From assembly GCA_964584785.1 (NCBI GenBank), contig CAZPBY010000014.1:58437-122436 (forward strand): DNA of 64,000 nucleotides. The letters run 5' to 3'. Below the pieces are notes generated by a model. That model was given only the letters and a program-made list of their open reading frames with translations, did not search any database and was not told the DNA's origin. Of the stretch, positions 25,054-34,744 are shown in pieces. Every line of letters starts with the position of its first letter. Position 1 is the first letter of the stretch. The position numbers were made by a program, and so were the translations under genes. This DNA comes from JAHFTY01 sp964584785. GTDB lineage: Bacteria; Acidobacteriota; Terriglobia; 20CM-2-55-15.

Positions 25054-26396
25054 CGATCTCCGGAACTCTCGCATCATTCATCACTCAGTGTTCATACGAT
25101 CGCCTCCCTGAGGAGATCCATGAATTCGCGAAGCAATGCCTGCTCGACTGGCTCGGTTCGGCAGTTCGCGGTTCGATCGAACCGCCGGCACGCATGTATG
25201 CGGACGTAGCGCGGCAAGAAGGCGGAAACCCACGCGCGACGGCACTCCCCGACTTTTCAAAAACGTCCGTTTCCTGGGCCGCCCAAATCAATGCCGCTGC
25301 CTCTCATACCGTGGAGATGGATGATTTGCATCCGGCGTCGGTTCTTCATCCGGCAGCACCCATCATTTCGGCTGCCGTCGCGGTCGGCGAATCCGTCAAC
25401 GCGACCGGTCGTGAACTCATGGAATCCATCGTCGCAGGCTATGAGATCGGCATTCGAGCGGGAGAAGCCGTGGGCCGATCGCACTACACGCTTTGGCATA
25501 CGACCGCGACCTGCGGAACCTTCGGCGCAGCCGCCGCGGCCGCGCGTCTTCTTGGTTTGAGCGAGGACCAGATCGTCAATGCGCTGGGCTCCGCCGGAAC
25601 GCAAGCGGCCGGCCTTTGGCAGTTTCTTGAGGACGGCGCCATGAGTAAACAACTCCATCCCGCACACGCCGCCGCGGCTGGCATTCTCGCGGCTCAACTC
25701 GCCAGGCGCGGATTTACCGCCGCCAGGAAAATCTTCGAGGGACCTAAAGGATTTCTCGCGGCCATGTCCAGGGATGCCGTTCCTGAATTACTGACGGCGG
25801 GATTGGGAACCTCGTATCGGATTTCCACGAACTCTTTCAAGAAACATGCGTCTTGCCGTCATACACACTCGGCGATCGACGCCACGCTGCTGTTAAGACA
25901 TGAAAGGAAACTAAGACCAGACGCTGTGCGCCGTCTCGAGGTGCGGATTTATCCCGCCGGTTTCGATCTCCTGAATGGGGTTCAGCCGAACACCGCTTAT
26001 GCTGCAAAGTTCTGTCTGCCTTACACCGTCTCCGCGGCGTTGAATAAAGGCAGAGTCTCGCTTGTGGAGTTTGAGGACCTGAGCTCGAGCGATATTGCTG
26101 CCACAATGTCGCGCATTGCCGTCGTCCGTGAAGAAACTCTCGGCGTCGAGTATCCGGAGAAGTGGCCTTCACGGGTCACAGCCATTCTCGAATCGGGCGA
26201 AACGATGTCCGCGACGGTGGAGTATCCGAAAGGTGATGCCAGGAATCCGCTGACATTCGATGAGTTGAAGGACAAGTTTCGCGGACTCACCGAGAAGATC
26301 CTGACGGTCCCGCAACAGGATCATATGATCCGCGTCGCCGAAAACCTTCAGGATTTCAACACCGCCGACATCTGGCCGCAGCAGCAAGCAAAGTAA
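25050..26396 (+). CDS. MmgE/PrpD family protein
   Basis: A 448-residue member of the family that includes 2-methylcitrate dehydratase, cis-aconitate decarboxylase and iminodisuccinate epimerase. The helical domain shows CLLDWLGSAVRG, NAAASHTVEMDDLH (about 77-90), HTTATCGTFGAAAAAARLLGL and GLWQFLEDGAMSKQLHPAHAAAAG. The lid domain begins near KKHASCRHTHSAIDA. Being coupled to a citryl-CoA-lyase-like enzyme suggests a C5-C7 tricarboxylate or its CoA ester as substrate; which one cannot be said. Confidence 0.88.
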   Translation: MTISGTLASFITQCSYDRLPEEIHEFAKQCLLDWLGSAVRGSIEPPARMYADVARQEGGNPRATALPDFSKTSVSWAAQINAAASHTVEMDDLHPASVLHPAAPIISAAVAVGESVNATGRELMESIVAGYEIGIRAGEAVGRSHYTLWHTTATCGTFGAAAAAARLLGLSEDQIVNALGSAGTQAAGLWQFLEDGAMSKQLHPAHAAAAGILAAQLARRGFTAARKIFEGPKGFLAAMSRDAVPELLTAGLGTSYRISTNSFKKHASCRHTHSAIDATLLLRHERKLRPDAVRRLEVRIYPAGFDLLNGVQPNTAYAAKFCLPYTVSAALNKGRVSLVEFEDLSSSDIAATMSRIAVVREETLGVEYPEKWPSRVTAILESGETMSATVEYPKGDARNPLTFDELKDKFRGLTEKILTVPQQDHMIRVAENLQDFNTADIWPQQQAK

Positions 26397-26436
26397 CCAT
26401 TCGGCACCTCTGAGGTTTATCCCGTCGAGGTGAACT

Positions 26437-28869
26437 ATGGGCACGATCCTGCAGGATTTTCGCTACGGAATGCGCCTTCTTGCCGCGCGGCCGGTATTCA
26501 CTATTGTAGCGATCATCACGCTCGCACTCGGGATTGGCGCGAACACGGCCATTTTCAGCGTTGTCCACGCGGTGCTCCTGAAGCCTCTTCCCTACAGGCA
26601 ACCGGACCGGCTGGTGGTGATCTATCACGACTATCGCTCGACAAACTTTCGAGCCTCGGTATCGGTCCCCGGTTTTATCGACTACCGAACGCGCAAGGAT
26701 TTGTTTGAGGACATCGCAGCCGTGATCGGTTGGAGTGCCAATCTCACCGGAGGAGATGAGCCCGAGCGTTTGCAGGGTCAGCGGGTTTCCGCGTCCTATT
26801 TCGGAATTCTCGGAGTCCGTCCCGTCATTGGTCGTGATTTTCGCGAAGAGGAAGATGCGCCTGGAAAAGATCACGTTGTTATCCTGACCGATGGAAGCTG
26901 GAGAACCCGATTCGGCGCCGATCCGGCGATCGTCGGCCGGACTCTCACCATCAACGGCGACAGCTACAGCGTGATCGGAGTCATGCCGCCGGATCTTTGG
27001 CTGCCTTCTACCGCCGAAGTTTTCACGCCGATTGCATTTCGTCCCGAACAGTTGGGACCCGGCGAACGCCGCAACGAATTTCTCAGCGTGATCGGACGAC
27101 TCAAGGATGGCGTTTCTCTCGATCAGGCACGCGCGGCAATGGAACCAATGTCCGACAGGCTCCGTGCGCAGTTCTATAACCCGGGCTCACGTTGGGCGGT
27201 CGGCATCGAACTGTGGAAGGACCTTATCGTTCGAGGTGTCCGACCAGCACTGGTCGTTCTACAAATCGCGGTCCTGTTCGTCCTCCTGATTGCCTGCGCA
27301 AATGTCGCGAACCTGTTGCTGGCACGTTCATCGGATCGTCGAAAGGAAATGGCCGTACGAACCGCTCTCGGCGCGAGCCGCAACCGGGTGGTGCGGCAGC
27401 TGATCACGGAAAGCGTGATGCTTGCAATAGCCGGAGCGTCGATCGGAACCGCACTGGCATTCGCCGGCACGAAGACGCTTCAGCTGAACGACCGGCCATC
27501 CAGCATCACAGAGATTCAACCTGGCGGCATTCCGCGCGGGCAATCCATATCGCTCGATTCGACGGTTCTCGCCTTTACGCTGGTGATCTCCATCGCGACG
27601 GGAATCGTCTTCGGTCTCGCGCCGACCGTTCAAGTTTTTCGCTCGAATCTTTCCGAGACGCTCAAAGAAAGCGCTCGGGGCGCCGGAAGAAATCTGCGAG
27701 TGCAAACAATCGGTCATGCGCTGGTGATCGCGGAATTTGCCCTCTCCCTGACGTTGCTCGTCGCGGCGGGCCTTCTTGTCAAAAGTTTCCTGCGAGTGCA
27801 GCAGGTGCATACAGGTTTTCGCTCGGAAAACGTCATGACGGCGCGGGTTTTCCCACCCGCATCGAGATACGCCGACGAGCAATCGCTTCGAGTCTTCTAC
27901 CAGCGCCTCGTCGCTGAGCTGGCGGCGCAACCCGGCGTCACCGCCGCCGGTGCGACTAATGTCCTGCCGCTTTCCGGTCAGAACAACCAAACATCTTTTG
28001 AAGTCGAGGGTCTGGTACTCGCACCGGGCCAGCCGGGTCCGCACGGCGATCATTGGATGATTACGCCCGACTATCTTCGCGCCATGGGAATTCCGCTCAT
28101 CAAAGGCCGTTTCTTTACGGAACAAGACGGGCCTGATGCTCCACTCGTCACGATCATCGACGACACGCTCGCCGCGCAGTTTTTTCCAAACAGCGATCCG
28201 ATCGGCAAACACTTGCTCTATGGAAATGGCATCAGGATTCGGACGATTGTCGGAATCGTCGGCCATGTGAAGAACTATGGACTGGACGGTGAAGACAAGG
28301 TTCAAGTCTATCTGCCACACCAGCAAATAACCGATCGCGCGATGTTTGTCGTGGCGCGCGGCACTTCGGTCCCATCGGTGAACGCGCTTCGTTCGGCGAT
28401 TCGCAATGTCGATCCCGGCCTGCCGTTGTTCGACATTCAACACATGGACAAGGTCGTTTCCAATTCGATGGGCGACCGCCGATTCTCCACGACGCTGCTC
28501 GGACTGTTCGCAGCCGTCGCGCTGCTTCTGTCGGCTGTGGGCATCTATGGCGTGATTGCGTACTCCGTGACGCAGCGCACGCATGAAATCGGTGTCCGAA
28601 TGGCGCTGGGCGCGGCGCCGAGGAACGTGCTCGGCATGGTCGTCAGGCAAGCGGTACTGCTTGCGGTGATCGGCGGCACGATCGGAGTCGCCGGCTCTTA
28701 CGCGTTGACCGGATTCATCACGAAGCTGCTGTTCCAGGTCAGCGCGACCGACGTACCGACGTTCGCAACGATCACCGCGGTGCTTGTTGCAGTCTCGCTC
28801 CTCGCCGGCTACATTCCCGCGCGCCGTGCCAGCCGCGTGGACCCGGCTATCGCCCTGCGCGCGGAGTAA
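26437..28869 (+). CDS. ADOP-type ABC transporter permease (MacB-like)
   Basis: An 810-residue permease with two FtsX/MacB halves. Each half has a periplasmic core domain and a block of membrane helices: TM1 at about 20-42 (FTIVAIITLALGIGANTAIF), helices around 275-430, a second TM1 near 425-450, and helices in the last 130 residues. Motifs such as RKEMAVRTALGASRNRVVRQLITES and THEIGVRMALGAAPRNVLGMVVRQ are typical. Acidobacterial duplicated orphan permeases lack an adjacent ATPase, as here. Substrate is unknown. The N-terminal roughly 80-residue domain found in some ADOP proteins is absent. Confidence 0.92.
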   Translation: MGTILQDFRYGMRLLAARPVFTIVAIITLALGIGANTAIFSVVHAVLLKPLPYRQPDRLVVIYHDYRSTNFRASVSVPGFIDYRTRKDLFEDIAAVIGWSANLTGGDEPERLQGQRVSASYFGILGVRPVIGRDFREEEDAPGKDHVVILTDGSWRTRFGADPAIVGRTLTINGDSYSVIGVMPPDLWLPSTAEVFTPIAFRPEQLGPGERRNEFLSVIGRLKDGVSLDQARAAMEPMSDRLRAQFYNPGSRWAVGIELWKDLIVRGVRPALVVLQIAVLFVLLIACANVANLLLARSSDRRKEMAVRTALGASRNRVVRQLITESVMLAIAGASIGTALAFAGTKTLQLNDRPSSITEIQPGGIPRGQSISLDSTVLAFTLVISIATGIVFGLAPTVQVFRSNLSETLKESARGAGRNLRVQTIGHALVIAEFALSLTLLVAAGLLVKSFLRVQQVHTGFRSENVMTARVFPPASRYADEQSLRVFYQRLVAELAAQPGVTAAGATNVLPLSGQNNQTSFEVEGLVLAPGQPGPHGDHWMITPDYLRAMGIPLIKGRFFTEQDGPDAPLVTIIDDTLAAQFFPNSDPIGKHLLYGNGIRIRTIVGIVGHVKNYGLDGEDKVQVYLPHQQITDRAMFVVARGTSVPSVNALRSAIRNVDPGLPLFDIQHMDKVVSNSMGDRRFSTTLLGLFAAVALLLSAVGIYGVIAYSVTQRTHEIGVRMALGAAPRNVLGMVVRQAVLLAVIGGTIGVAGSYALTGFITKLLFQVSATDVPTFATITAVLVAVSLLAGYIPARRASRVDPAIALRAE

Positions 28870-28880
28870 ACGCAAGCCAG

Positions 28881-29273
28881 TCAGAATAATCCGGTGGGAT
28901 TGATCGGCGATCCGGTGCCGTGCCGCAACGGGAGCGGGGCGGCTGTGACGAGGAATTCCCAGCGTCTGCGACGGCTGCGGGTTATCGGAATCCTTCTCGG
29001 TGGCGGCGTCGCGCGCCGGCGACACGGCGAAAACCCTCTTTCACCAATACTGCCGCCTGCTTTCGTTTTTGCGGAAGTGATGAGATTGAGAGTGCCTTTC
29101 TCGTCGTCCTTGCCCCAGCGTCCCCAATTCGACAGCTCCTTCTTCCAGCGGTCCATCTCGGCTTGAGTCCCGTTGTGATTGGTCCGCGCAGACTGGGGCT
29201 GTTGCCATGCGGTAACGGCGCCAGCAGCCATCAGGAGGATTGCGGCAAACGCGCCGGCAGCAATCGACTTCAA
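28881..29273 (-). pseudogene. Remnant of a cyclase-family (kynurenine formamidase-like) gene with internal deletion
   Basis: The first ~65 codons encode a signal peptide and the cyclase opening (DRWKKELSNWGRWGKDDEKG). The reading frame then shifts: in another minus frame SPARDAATEKDSDNPQP continues the homology. The last ~28 codons (WEFLVTAAPLPLRHGTGSP) look like the normal C-terminus of the same family. About 200 residues of the metal-dependent hydrolase core are missing. It starts at a TTG overlapping the ankyrin gene stop, so it was probably once the last gene of that operon. Confidence 0.7.
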
Positions 29274-30862
29274 TTGTTTCGATTGGGAGCTTTGGGTGCC
29301 TTATCCGGACGCGTGGGGTTCACGCAGACCGACGCCCAGCACGTGTTCGAAAACTCGGACCCGAGTTTCATCAGCAATGTGACCGTCTCTGGAAACTGCA
29401 GAACTTTTTCGATCCAGCCATTCGCCATATCTGCGACGGTATCGCCCTGACCGGCCTTTACAGGCTGCTGCGTCGATGGACCGTTGCTGATCTGATTGGC
29501 CCGTGCGGTCACGTCGGCCCCGCGCGCCACGAGGTACTCCAGAAGGTCGTTCCGGCCGATGAAGGCGGCGCCGTGCAGCACCGAATAACCTTTGTCGTCT
29601 CGAGAGTTCACGTCCGCGCCAAGTTCCTCGACCAGGTAGCGGATGACGCTCAACCGCGCTTCAGGAACAAAGTTCGCGCCCTGAAAGTCCTGCTGCATCC
29701 CGGCTGCGGCCAGCAGCGGCGCACAGCCATGAGTGGTGGCGATCGTCGGATTGGCTCCAGCGGCAATGAGAAGTTTCATCGCGTCGAGATCATTGGCTTG
29801 TGCAGCCCGCCAGAACGGTGTTGAGCCCGCGGGATCCGGACCGTTGCTGTCGCCGAAGGTTCTGAACCACGGCTTGGTTGTGAGTCTTGCGTTCGGATTG
29901 GCGCCGGCGGTGAGCAATGCTTTGACGAGATCGATGTGCGTCGTTTTCTCCTGTTCGACGTTCGGCGACGGATACCACGCACGAGGAGCATAACGAGAGT
30001 CGATCGCGGCCCAGAGCGGCGTGAGGCCTTCTTTCTTCGTCGCGAGATTCGGATTTGCTCCGTGATCGAGCAAGTATTTCGCAAGGTCGTAGTGACCGGT
30101 GATGATCGACTGCACGAGCGGGGTCATGCTGTCCGTTGCGCTTCCTTGATTAATGTCCGCGCCGCTGGCCAGCAACTCCTGCACGGCGTCAACCTGACCT
30201 TCCCGCGACGCAAAGTGCAGTGCGCTGTTGCCACCGACGGAAACCGCGACGCTGCGGACGCGCTCTGAAGCATTAACGCCTTTGTCGGAATTGTTCGGGT
30301 TCACGACATCGACTCTCGATGTCATCCGGAGATCCGCGCCTCGTCGAGCAAGGAGCTGGATCGCGGAACCACGGTTCAACGCCGCGGCAAACATCGCGGC
30401 GGTTTGCCCGTGATTGACGTCGCGCGCATTGACGTCGGCGCCCTGGTCGAGCAAAACGCCGAGGGCGTCGGTCTTGCCGGCTGAAGCGGCGAGCATGAGC
30501 GGTGTGGTTCCGTTGCCGTTCGGCAGGTTCACGTCCGCTCCGGCTTTGACCAGCAGTTCAATCATCGATGCGCTGCCGTTGGCCGCGGCAAGGTGAAGAG
30601 GCGTCAAGTCCGCAAGGCGTGTCCTGGCTTTCACGTCGGCACCAGCCTGGATCAGCAGGCGGGCCATTTCGAGATCATCCCGATACGCCGCCCAGTGCAA
30701 GGCAGTGTTGCCGTCACCTTGTGCAGCGTTGACGTCGACATTCTGCTTCAGCAGCGACTGAACGAGTACTCGATCGCCCTTCATGGCTGCTTCGGAAAGC
30801 CGCGTGTCTCCAGCGGTGCCAAGCAACATTGCCAAAACAATGATGGCGGTTTGACCTAACAT
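29270..30862 (-). CDS. Secreted ankyrin-repeat protein
   Basis: A 530-residue protein with an N-terminal signal peptide (MLGQTAIIVLAMLLGTAG) and about ten ankyrin repeats. Clear units include GNTALHWAAYRDDLEMARLL, TPLHLAAANGSASMIELLV, TTPLMLAASAGKTDALGVLL, NSALHFASREGQVDAVQELL and YSVLHGAAFIGRNDLLEYLV. Irregular insertions occur between repeats 5 and 8. It would act outside the cytoplasm as a binding scaffold. It follows DUF1552 by 18 bases and DUF1592 further upstream; this trio recurs in Acidobacteriota genomes, to my knowledge without an assigned function. Confidence 0.92.
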   Translation of the reverse strand: MLGQTAIIVLAMLLGTAGDTRLSEAAMKGDRVLVQSLLKQNVDVNAAQGDGNTALHWAAYRDDLEMARLLIQAGADVKARTRLADLTPLHLAAANGSASMIELLVKAGADVNLPNGNGTTPLMLAASAGKTDALGVLLDQGADVNARDVNHGQTAAMFAAALNRGSAIQLLARRGADLRMTSRVDVVNPNNSDKGVNASERVRSVAVSVGGNSALHFASREGQVDAVQELLASGADINQGSATDSMTPLVQSIITGHYDLAKYLLDHGANPNLATKKEGLTPLWAAIDSRYAPRAWYPSPNVEQEKTTHIDLVKALLTAGANPNARLTTKPWFRTFGDSNGPDPAGSTPFWRAAQANDLDAMKLLIAAGANPTIATTHGCAPLLAAAGMQQDFQGANFVPEARLSVIRYLVEELGADVNSRDDKGYSVLHGAAFIGRNDLLEYLVARGADVTARANQISNGPSTQQPVKAGQGDTVADMANGWIEKVLQFPETVTLLMKLGSEFSNTCWASVCVNPTRPDKAPKAPNRNN

Positions 30863-30880
30863 TTGCGCTCCTTCCCCGGA

Positions 30881-32251
30881 TCAGATCGAGATCGTTCCGG
30901 TGCTGTCGCCGAACGAATCGGCCTCCACTCCAACTTTATGCAGCACCGTCAACAGGCCATTCGCTTGCGGCGTTCCTTCGGGCACTTTCAAATGCCGGTT
31001 GCCTTTCAGCGTTCCATTCGAATGGCCAAGCAGGATGAACGGCACGCGTTTGTGCGTATGAACGTTGGAATCGCCCATGGCGCTTCCGTAAAGGACCAAA
31101 GAGTGATCGAGCAGGCTGCCGTCGCCGTCCGGTGTGTTCTTCAATTTGTCGGCGAAATAGGCCACCAAGCTGTGATGATAAACGTTGATCTTGGCGAACT
31201 CTTCAATTTGCTTCGGCGCTTCGGCGTGATGAGAGGCCGTGTGGAACGACGTCGTACAACCGCTCTCGGCGAACACTCGATTCGATACATCCCGGCTGAA
31301 TTTCGTTGTCGAAACGCGGGTGATCTCCGCAGAGAACGCCAAAACCTGCAGGTCGAGCATCAATTTCACGTGCTCTTCCCACGAGTCGGGCACGCCGATG
31401 GGCGCGTTGGGTAATTCCCGCTTTGCGCCGCTCGAGTTATAGGCTTCGATCGCCTGAATGCGGCGTTCGATTTCGCGAACATTATCGAGATACGTGTCCA
31501 CTCTGCCCCGGTCGCTTGCGCTGAGGCCCTTCTTCAACGCCGCGGCGTTGTGCACCAGCCCGTCCAGAATGCTTCGGTTGATGCGGCGGCGTTCGGCGCG
31601 ATCCGCTTCGGTGCCGCCGCTGCCAAACAGTTCTTCGAATGCCATGCGCGGGTTGTACGTCATGGGCAGCGGCTGAGTCGGTGTGGCCCAGCTGATCGTG
31701 TTCATGTAGACGCAGCTGTAATTGAAGAAGCAGGCGCCGGTGGAGTCTTCGTTCTCGGTTTGAAGCTGAATCGAGGGTAGTGGTGTGTCCTGCCCGAACT
31801 TTTGCGCGTAGACCTGATCGACCGACGGGCCGCAGAAGATGTCGGAACCCATCGTTTGCTTTGGATGACAGGCCGTCAGGAAAACCGCGGACGAACGGAA
31901 ATGGTCAGCGCCCACCTCTTCCGGCGTGATCGGATCGGCTCCATGACAGTCCATCAAACTGACGACCGTGAGGTCGTCGCGAAACGGCTCGAGCGGTTTC
32001 AGGATCTTCGTGAACTCGAAATCGGCGCCTTCCTTCTCGGGCATGTGCAGGTGTTGATTGGTGCCGTACGTGGTGCTGCCGGCGTCGCCATGCACGACTT
32101 CGATGCACGCCAGGCGCGGCTTCGAGACCGCCGCGGTCTGACTCAACCGCGTCTGAGCAGGAATCATCGCCTCCAGCAGCGGCAGGGACACCGTAGCGCC
32201 GAGTCCGCGTAAAACCGTTCGCCTGGATAGATGTTTCTTCTGGATAAACAT
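30881..32251 (-). CDS. DUF1552 protein with Tat signal
   Basis: A 456-residue exported protein. The N-terminus HLSRRTVLRGLGATVSLPLLEA is a twin-arginine signal. The body matches DUF1552, a sulfatase/alkaline-phosphatase-like fold family, with VHGDAGS, DHFRSSAVFLTACHP, GPSVDQVYAQKFG, FFNYSCVYMNTISW and the C-terminal LLDHSLVLYGSAMGDSNVHTHKRVPFILLG. The family commonly pairs with DUF1592-type cytochromes in Planctomycetes and Acidobacteriota. It lies two bases after DUF1592, so the pair is co-translated. Biochemical role is unknown. Confidence 0.9.
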   Translation of the reverse strand: MFIQKKHLSRRTVLRGLGATVSLPLLEAMIPAQTRLSQTAAVSKPRLACIEVVHGDAGSTTYGTNQHLHMPEKEGADFEFTKILKPLEPFRDDLTVVSLMDCHGADPITPEEVGADHFRSSAVFLTACHPKQTMGSDIFCGPSVDQVYAQKFGQDTPLPSIQLQTENEDSTGACFFNYSCVYMNTISWATPTQPLPMTYNPRMAFEELFGSGGTEADRAERRRINRSILDGLVHNAAALKKGLSASDRGRVDTYLDNVREIERRIQAIEAYNSSGAKRELPNAPIGVPDSWEEHVKLMLDLQVLAFSAEITRVSTTKFSRDVSNRVFAESGCTTSFHTASHHAEAPKQIEEFAKINVYHHSLVAYFADKLKNTPDGDGSLLDHSLVLYGSAMGDSNVHTHKRVPFILLGHSNGTLKGNRHLKVPEGTPQANGLLTVLHKVGVEADSFGDSTGTISI

Positions 32252-32253
32252 AC

Positions 32254-34659
32254 TTATCGCTCCGTTTCGCTGTTCCGCGACATTTGGAATGACGGGCTTT
32301 TCACAACGCCCAAAACGAATGCCGAAAAATGATTGTTCTTTTTCGCCGCATCCTGCGCTATCGCGCGGACGACAGGCATGTCGCGGTAGTCGACCATTCG
32401 GCCCAGACCGAATTCCAGCAACTGGCCGGCAAAGTTGGCCGTGAACGCTTCCGAGTGATTCAGAACCGCCTCCCTGACGCTGACGGGTCCGTTCAGCGGT
32501 GTTCCGTCGTACATCTGTCCGGAGGGATCAATCGGTGAGCCGCTGTCTTTCAATCGCCACAGACCGACGGCGTCGAAATTCTCGAACGACATGCCGATGG
32601 GATCCATGATCTGATGGCATGAACGGCATGGCTCCACCTTACGATGCTGTTCCATGCGCTCGCGCACCGGCAGAACCTTCTCAAAATCACCCGCTTCCTT
32701 TAACGGCGGCACGTTCGCTGGTGGTGTGGGTGGTGGAGATCCCAGCAAAACTTCGAGGACGTACTTGCCGCGAGCCACGGGCGACGTGCGATTCGGCAGC
32801 GCGGTCATCACGAGCACGCCCGCTTTGCCAAGCAATCCAAACCGGTTCGGGTCGCTCAACGTCACGCGCTGGAACCGCGGCCCGGCGATGTTCGGAATGC
32901 CGTAATGTCTTGCGAGAACTTCGTCGACGAACGTGTGATTCGACGTCATCAGATCGAGAATATTGCGATTTTCATGCATGATGCTGCCGAAGAACAGTTC
33001 GACTTCACGCCGCATCGATTGCGCCAGGTTTCTGGTGAAGTTCGGGAACAGCGTCGACTCGGGAGTAACCTCCCCGAGGCCCCCCAATCGCAGCCACTGG
33101 CCGGCGAAGTTCGTGATCAACGCATCGGACCGCGAGTCGGCCAGCAACCGCTTCACCTGCTGCTCGAGCACGGCGGGATCTCTCAGCTTTCCCTGACTGG
33201 CGAGCGTGATCAACGGATCGTCGGGACTGCTGCTCCATAGGAAAAACGCTAGCCGTGACGCCAGTTCGAGATCGCTGATGGTGTAGTTCTGGCCGGCGGC
33301 AACGCTATCCGGAGTTCGTTCGAACCGGAAAACAAATTCGAGGTTGACCAGCATCGACTGAAGTGCCGTCTGGATGCCGCTATCGAAGGTGCCGTTCTTT
33401 CTTCCGAAATCGTACTGCGTCATCAATGCTTCGAGGTCCTCGGCATTCACAGGCCGTCGATACGCCTGCCGCGCAAGCCGGGTGAGGATCTGCGTCGCGC
33501 AGTTCAATTCCTCGTCAGGCTTCGATGGCCGGCAGGAAAAAATCTTGCGGCGGCTGGGAGTGTCGGAGATTCCGGTGACGTTCAGCGGTCCGGTGATCCA
33601 GAAATTCTTCAGGTGCGGAAGAGCGGTCATTTCCGGATGACTCGAGACTGTCGTGTCCACCAACAGCTGTTCGACCAGCCAATACTGATCTTCGACGGGA
33701 CCATCAAACTTCGACAGAAAGACCACCGATACTCGACGCGGACCCGCTTTGATCTTGATGGGAGGTGTGACGAGATCGCCGTCGTACTCCTGCACTTCCG
33801 GATCGATCGTAAAAAGCCACGCTCGATCGCCGTTTATCGACACTTCGAGTTGCTGGTTCTTGATGGACTCCGGCAATCGAGCGCCGACGAGCTGGCCCTG
33901 CGGGTGATACACGAGCGCTGCCTTGAATCGGTACTCGCCATCCGCGGGAAAGTTATGGATCACCGAAATGCCGCCGCGCGTGCCAAACGGGGCACCCTCG
34001 ACGCGGCGAAACTGATTGGCGGCTTTGCCGACCTGCGTCACGTCGTTGTAACCGACCATGGCCGGGGACGTCTTGGGATCGCCGACCGCGTCGCGGCTGA
34101 TTTTTTCGGCGGCTCGCACGTAGCCCTGCATGAGCGCGGGCGTCACGGTTAGCGAATCGGCGATGTTGTCGAAGCTATCGGTTTTGGGATCCGAAGGCAA
34201 AAGGCCCGATACGTCCACGTCGATGTCGAGCAAATCGCGGACAGAATTCCGGTATTCCGTCCGGTTCAATCGATGAAGCGCCGGCGGCCTCACATAAGGA
34301 TGGGATACGGCGCTCTGATCGATTCGCGATTCGATACCCGCCGCCAATGCTTTAAGAGACGCCGCGTCCGGACGCCGGGCCCCTGCCGGCGGCATCATGC
34401 CGGCGCGCAATTTGCGGATGACCCGCTCCATCTGCTGCGAGTTCTGTTCGGGATGCGCCAAATCGACGTCCATCCAGGAGAAACCGCCCGACTTCAATTT
34501 ATCGTTGTGGCAACCAGCGCAGTAGTCGTTGACCAGTGTCCGTTGAGACTCGATGGTGGTGACGCTGCCGACAGTCTGGGCCGAAATCATCGTGACGCTC
34601 TGCGCAACAACCACGGCAAAAATGAGGACGCCACAAAAACCCAGCCAAATCGCCTTCAT
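32254..34659 (-). CDS. DUF1592/DUF1588-type multidomain cytochrome c-like protein
   Basis: I place the start at MKAIWLGFCG (34657-34659), preceded by GAGGAGA, giving 801 residues; the open frame extends 38 codons upstream into the hairpin region. A signal peptide is followed by a planctomycete-type cytochrome c domain with heme motif CAGCH (46-50), then DUF1587 (RLNRTEYRNSVRDLLDID), a carbohydrate-binding-like middle, DUF1592 (LASRLAFFLWSSSPDDPLI), DUF1588 (with a second CxxCH, PCRSCHQIMDPIG) and DUF1585 at the end. It is exported and probably redox-active. It leads the operon with DUF1552 and the ankyrin protein. Confidence 0.9.
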   Translation of the reverse strand: MKAIWLGFCGVLIFAVVVAQSVTMISAQTVGSVTTIESQRTLVNDYCAGCHNDKLKSGGFSWMDVDLAHPEQNSQQMERVIRKLRAGMMPPAGARRPDAASLKALAAGIESRIDQSAVSHPYVRPPALHRLNRTEYRNSVRDLLDIDVDVSGLLPSDPKTDSFDNIADSLTVTPALMQGYVRAAEKISRDAVGDPKTSPAMVGYNDVTQVGKAANQFRRVEGAPFGTRGGISVIHNFPADGEYRFKAALVYHPQGQLVGARLPESIKNQQLEVSINGDRAWLFTIDPEVQEYDGDLVTPPIKIKAGPRRVSVVFLSKFDGPVEDQYWLVEQLLVDTTVSSHPEMTALPHLKNFWITGPLNVTGISDTPSRRKIFSCRPSKPDEELNCATQILTRLARQAYRRPVNAEDLEALMTQYDFGRKNGTFDSGIQTALQSMLVNLEFVFRFERTPDSVAAGQNYTISDLELASRLAFFLWSSSPDDPLITLASQGKLRDPAVLEQQVKRLLADSRSDALITNFAGQWLRLGGLGEVTPESTLFPNFTRNLAQSMRREVELFFGSIMHENRNILDLMTSNHTFVDEVLARHYGIPNIAGPRFQRVTLSDPNRFGLLGKAGVLVMTALPNRTSPVARGKYVLEVLLGSPPPTPPANVPPLKEAGDFEKVLPVRERMEQHRKVEPCRSCHQIMDPIGMSFENFDAVGLWRLKDSGSPIDPSGQMYDGTPLNGPVSVREAVLNHSEAFTANFAGQLLEFGLGRMVDYRDMPVVRAIAQDAAKKNNHFSAFVLGVVKSPSFQMSRNSETER

Positions 34660-34744
34660 TAGAGGTCTCCTCGGGGAAATGCTGTGAGAAATATAAACCA
34701 ACTGCGCCCGGAAGACACGCCCGAGCGAACAGTGGCAGCACAAA

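Noticed and set aside
27328..29025. 565-residue open frame on the minus strand opposite the ADOP permease gene
   Set aside because: Almost all of it is antisense to the permease. Only its first ~20 codons carry real homology, as the shifted middle part of the cyclase pseudogene.
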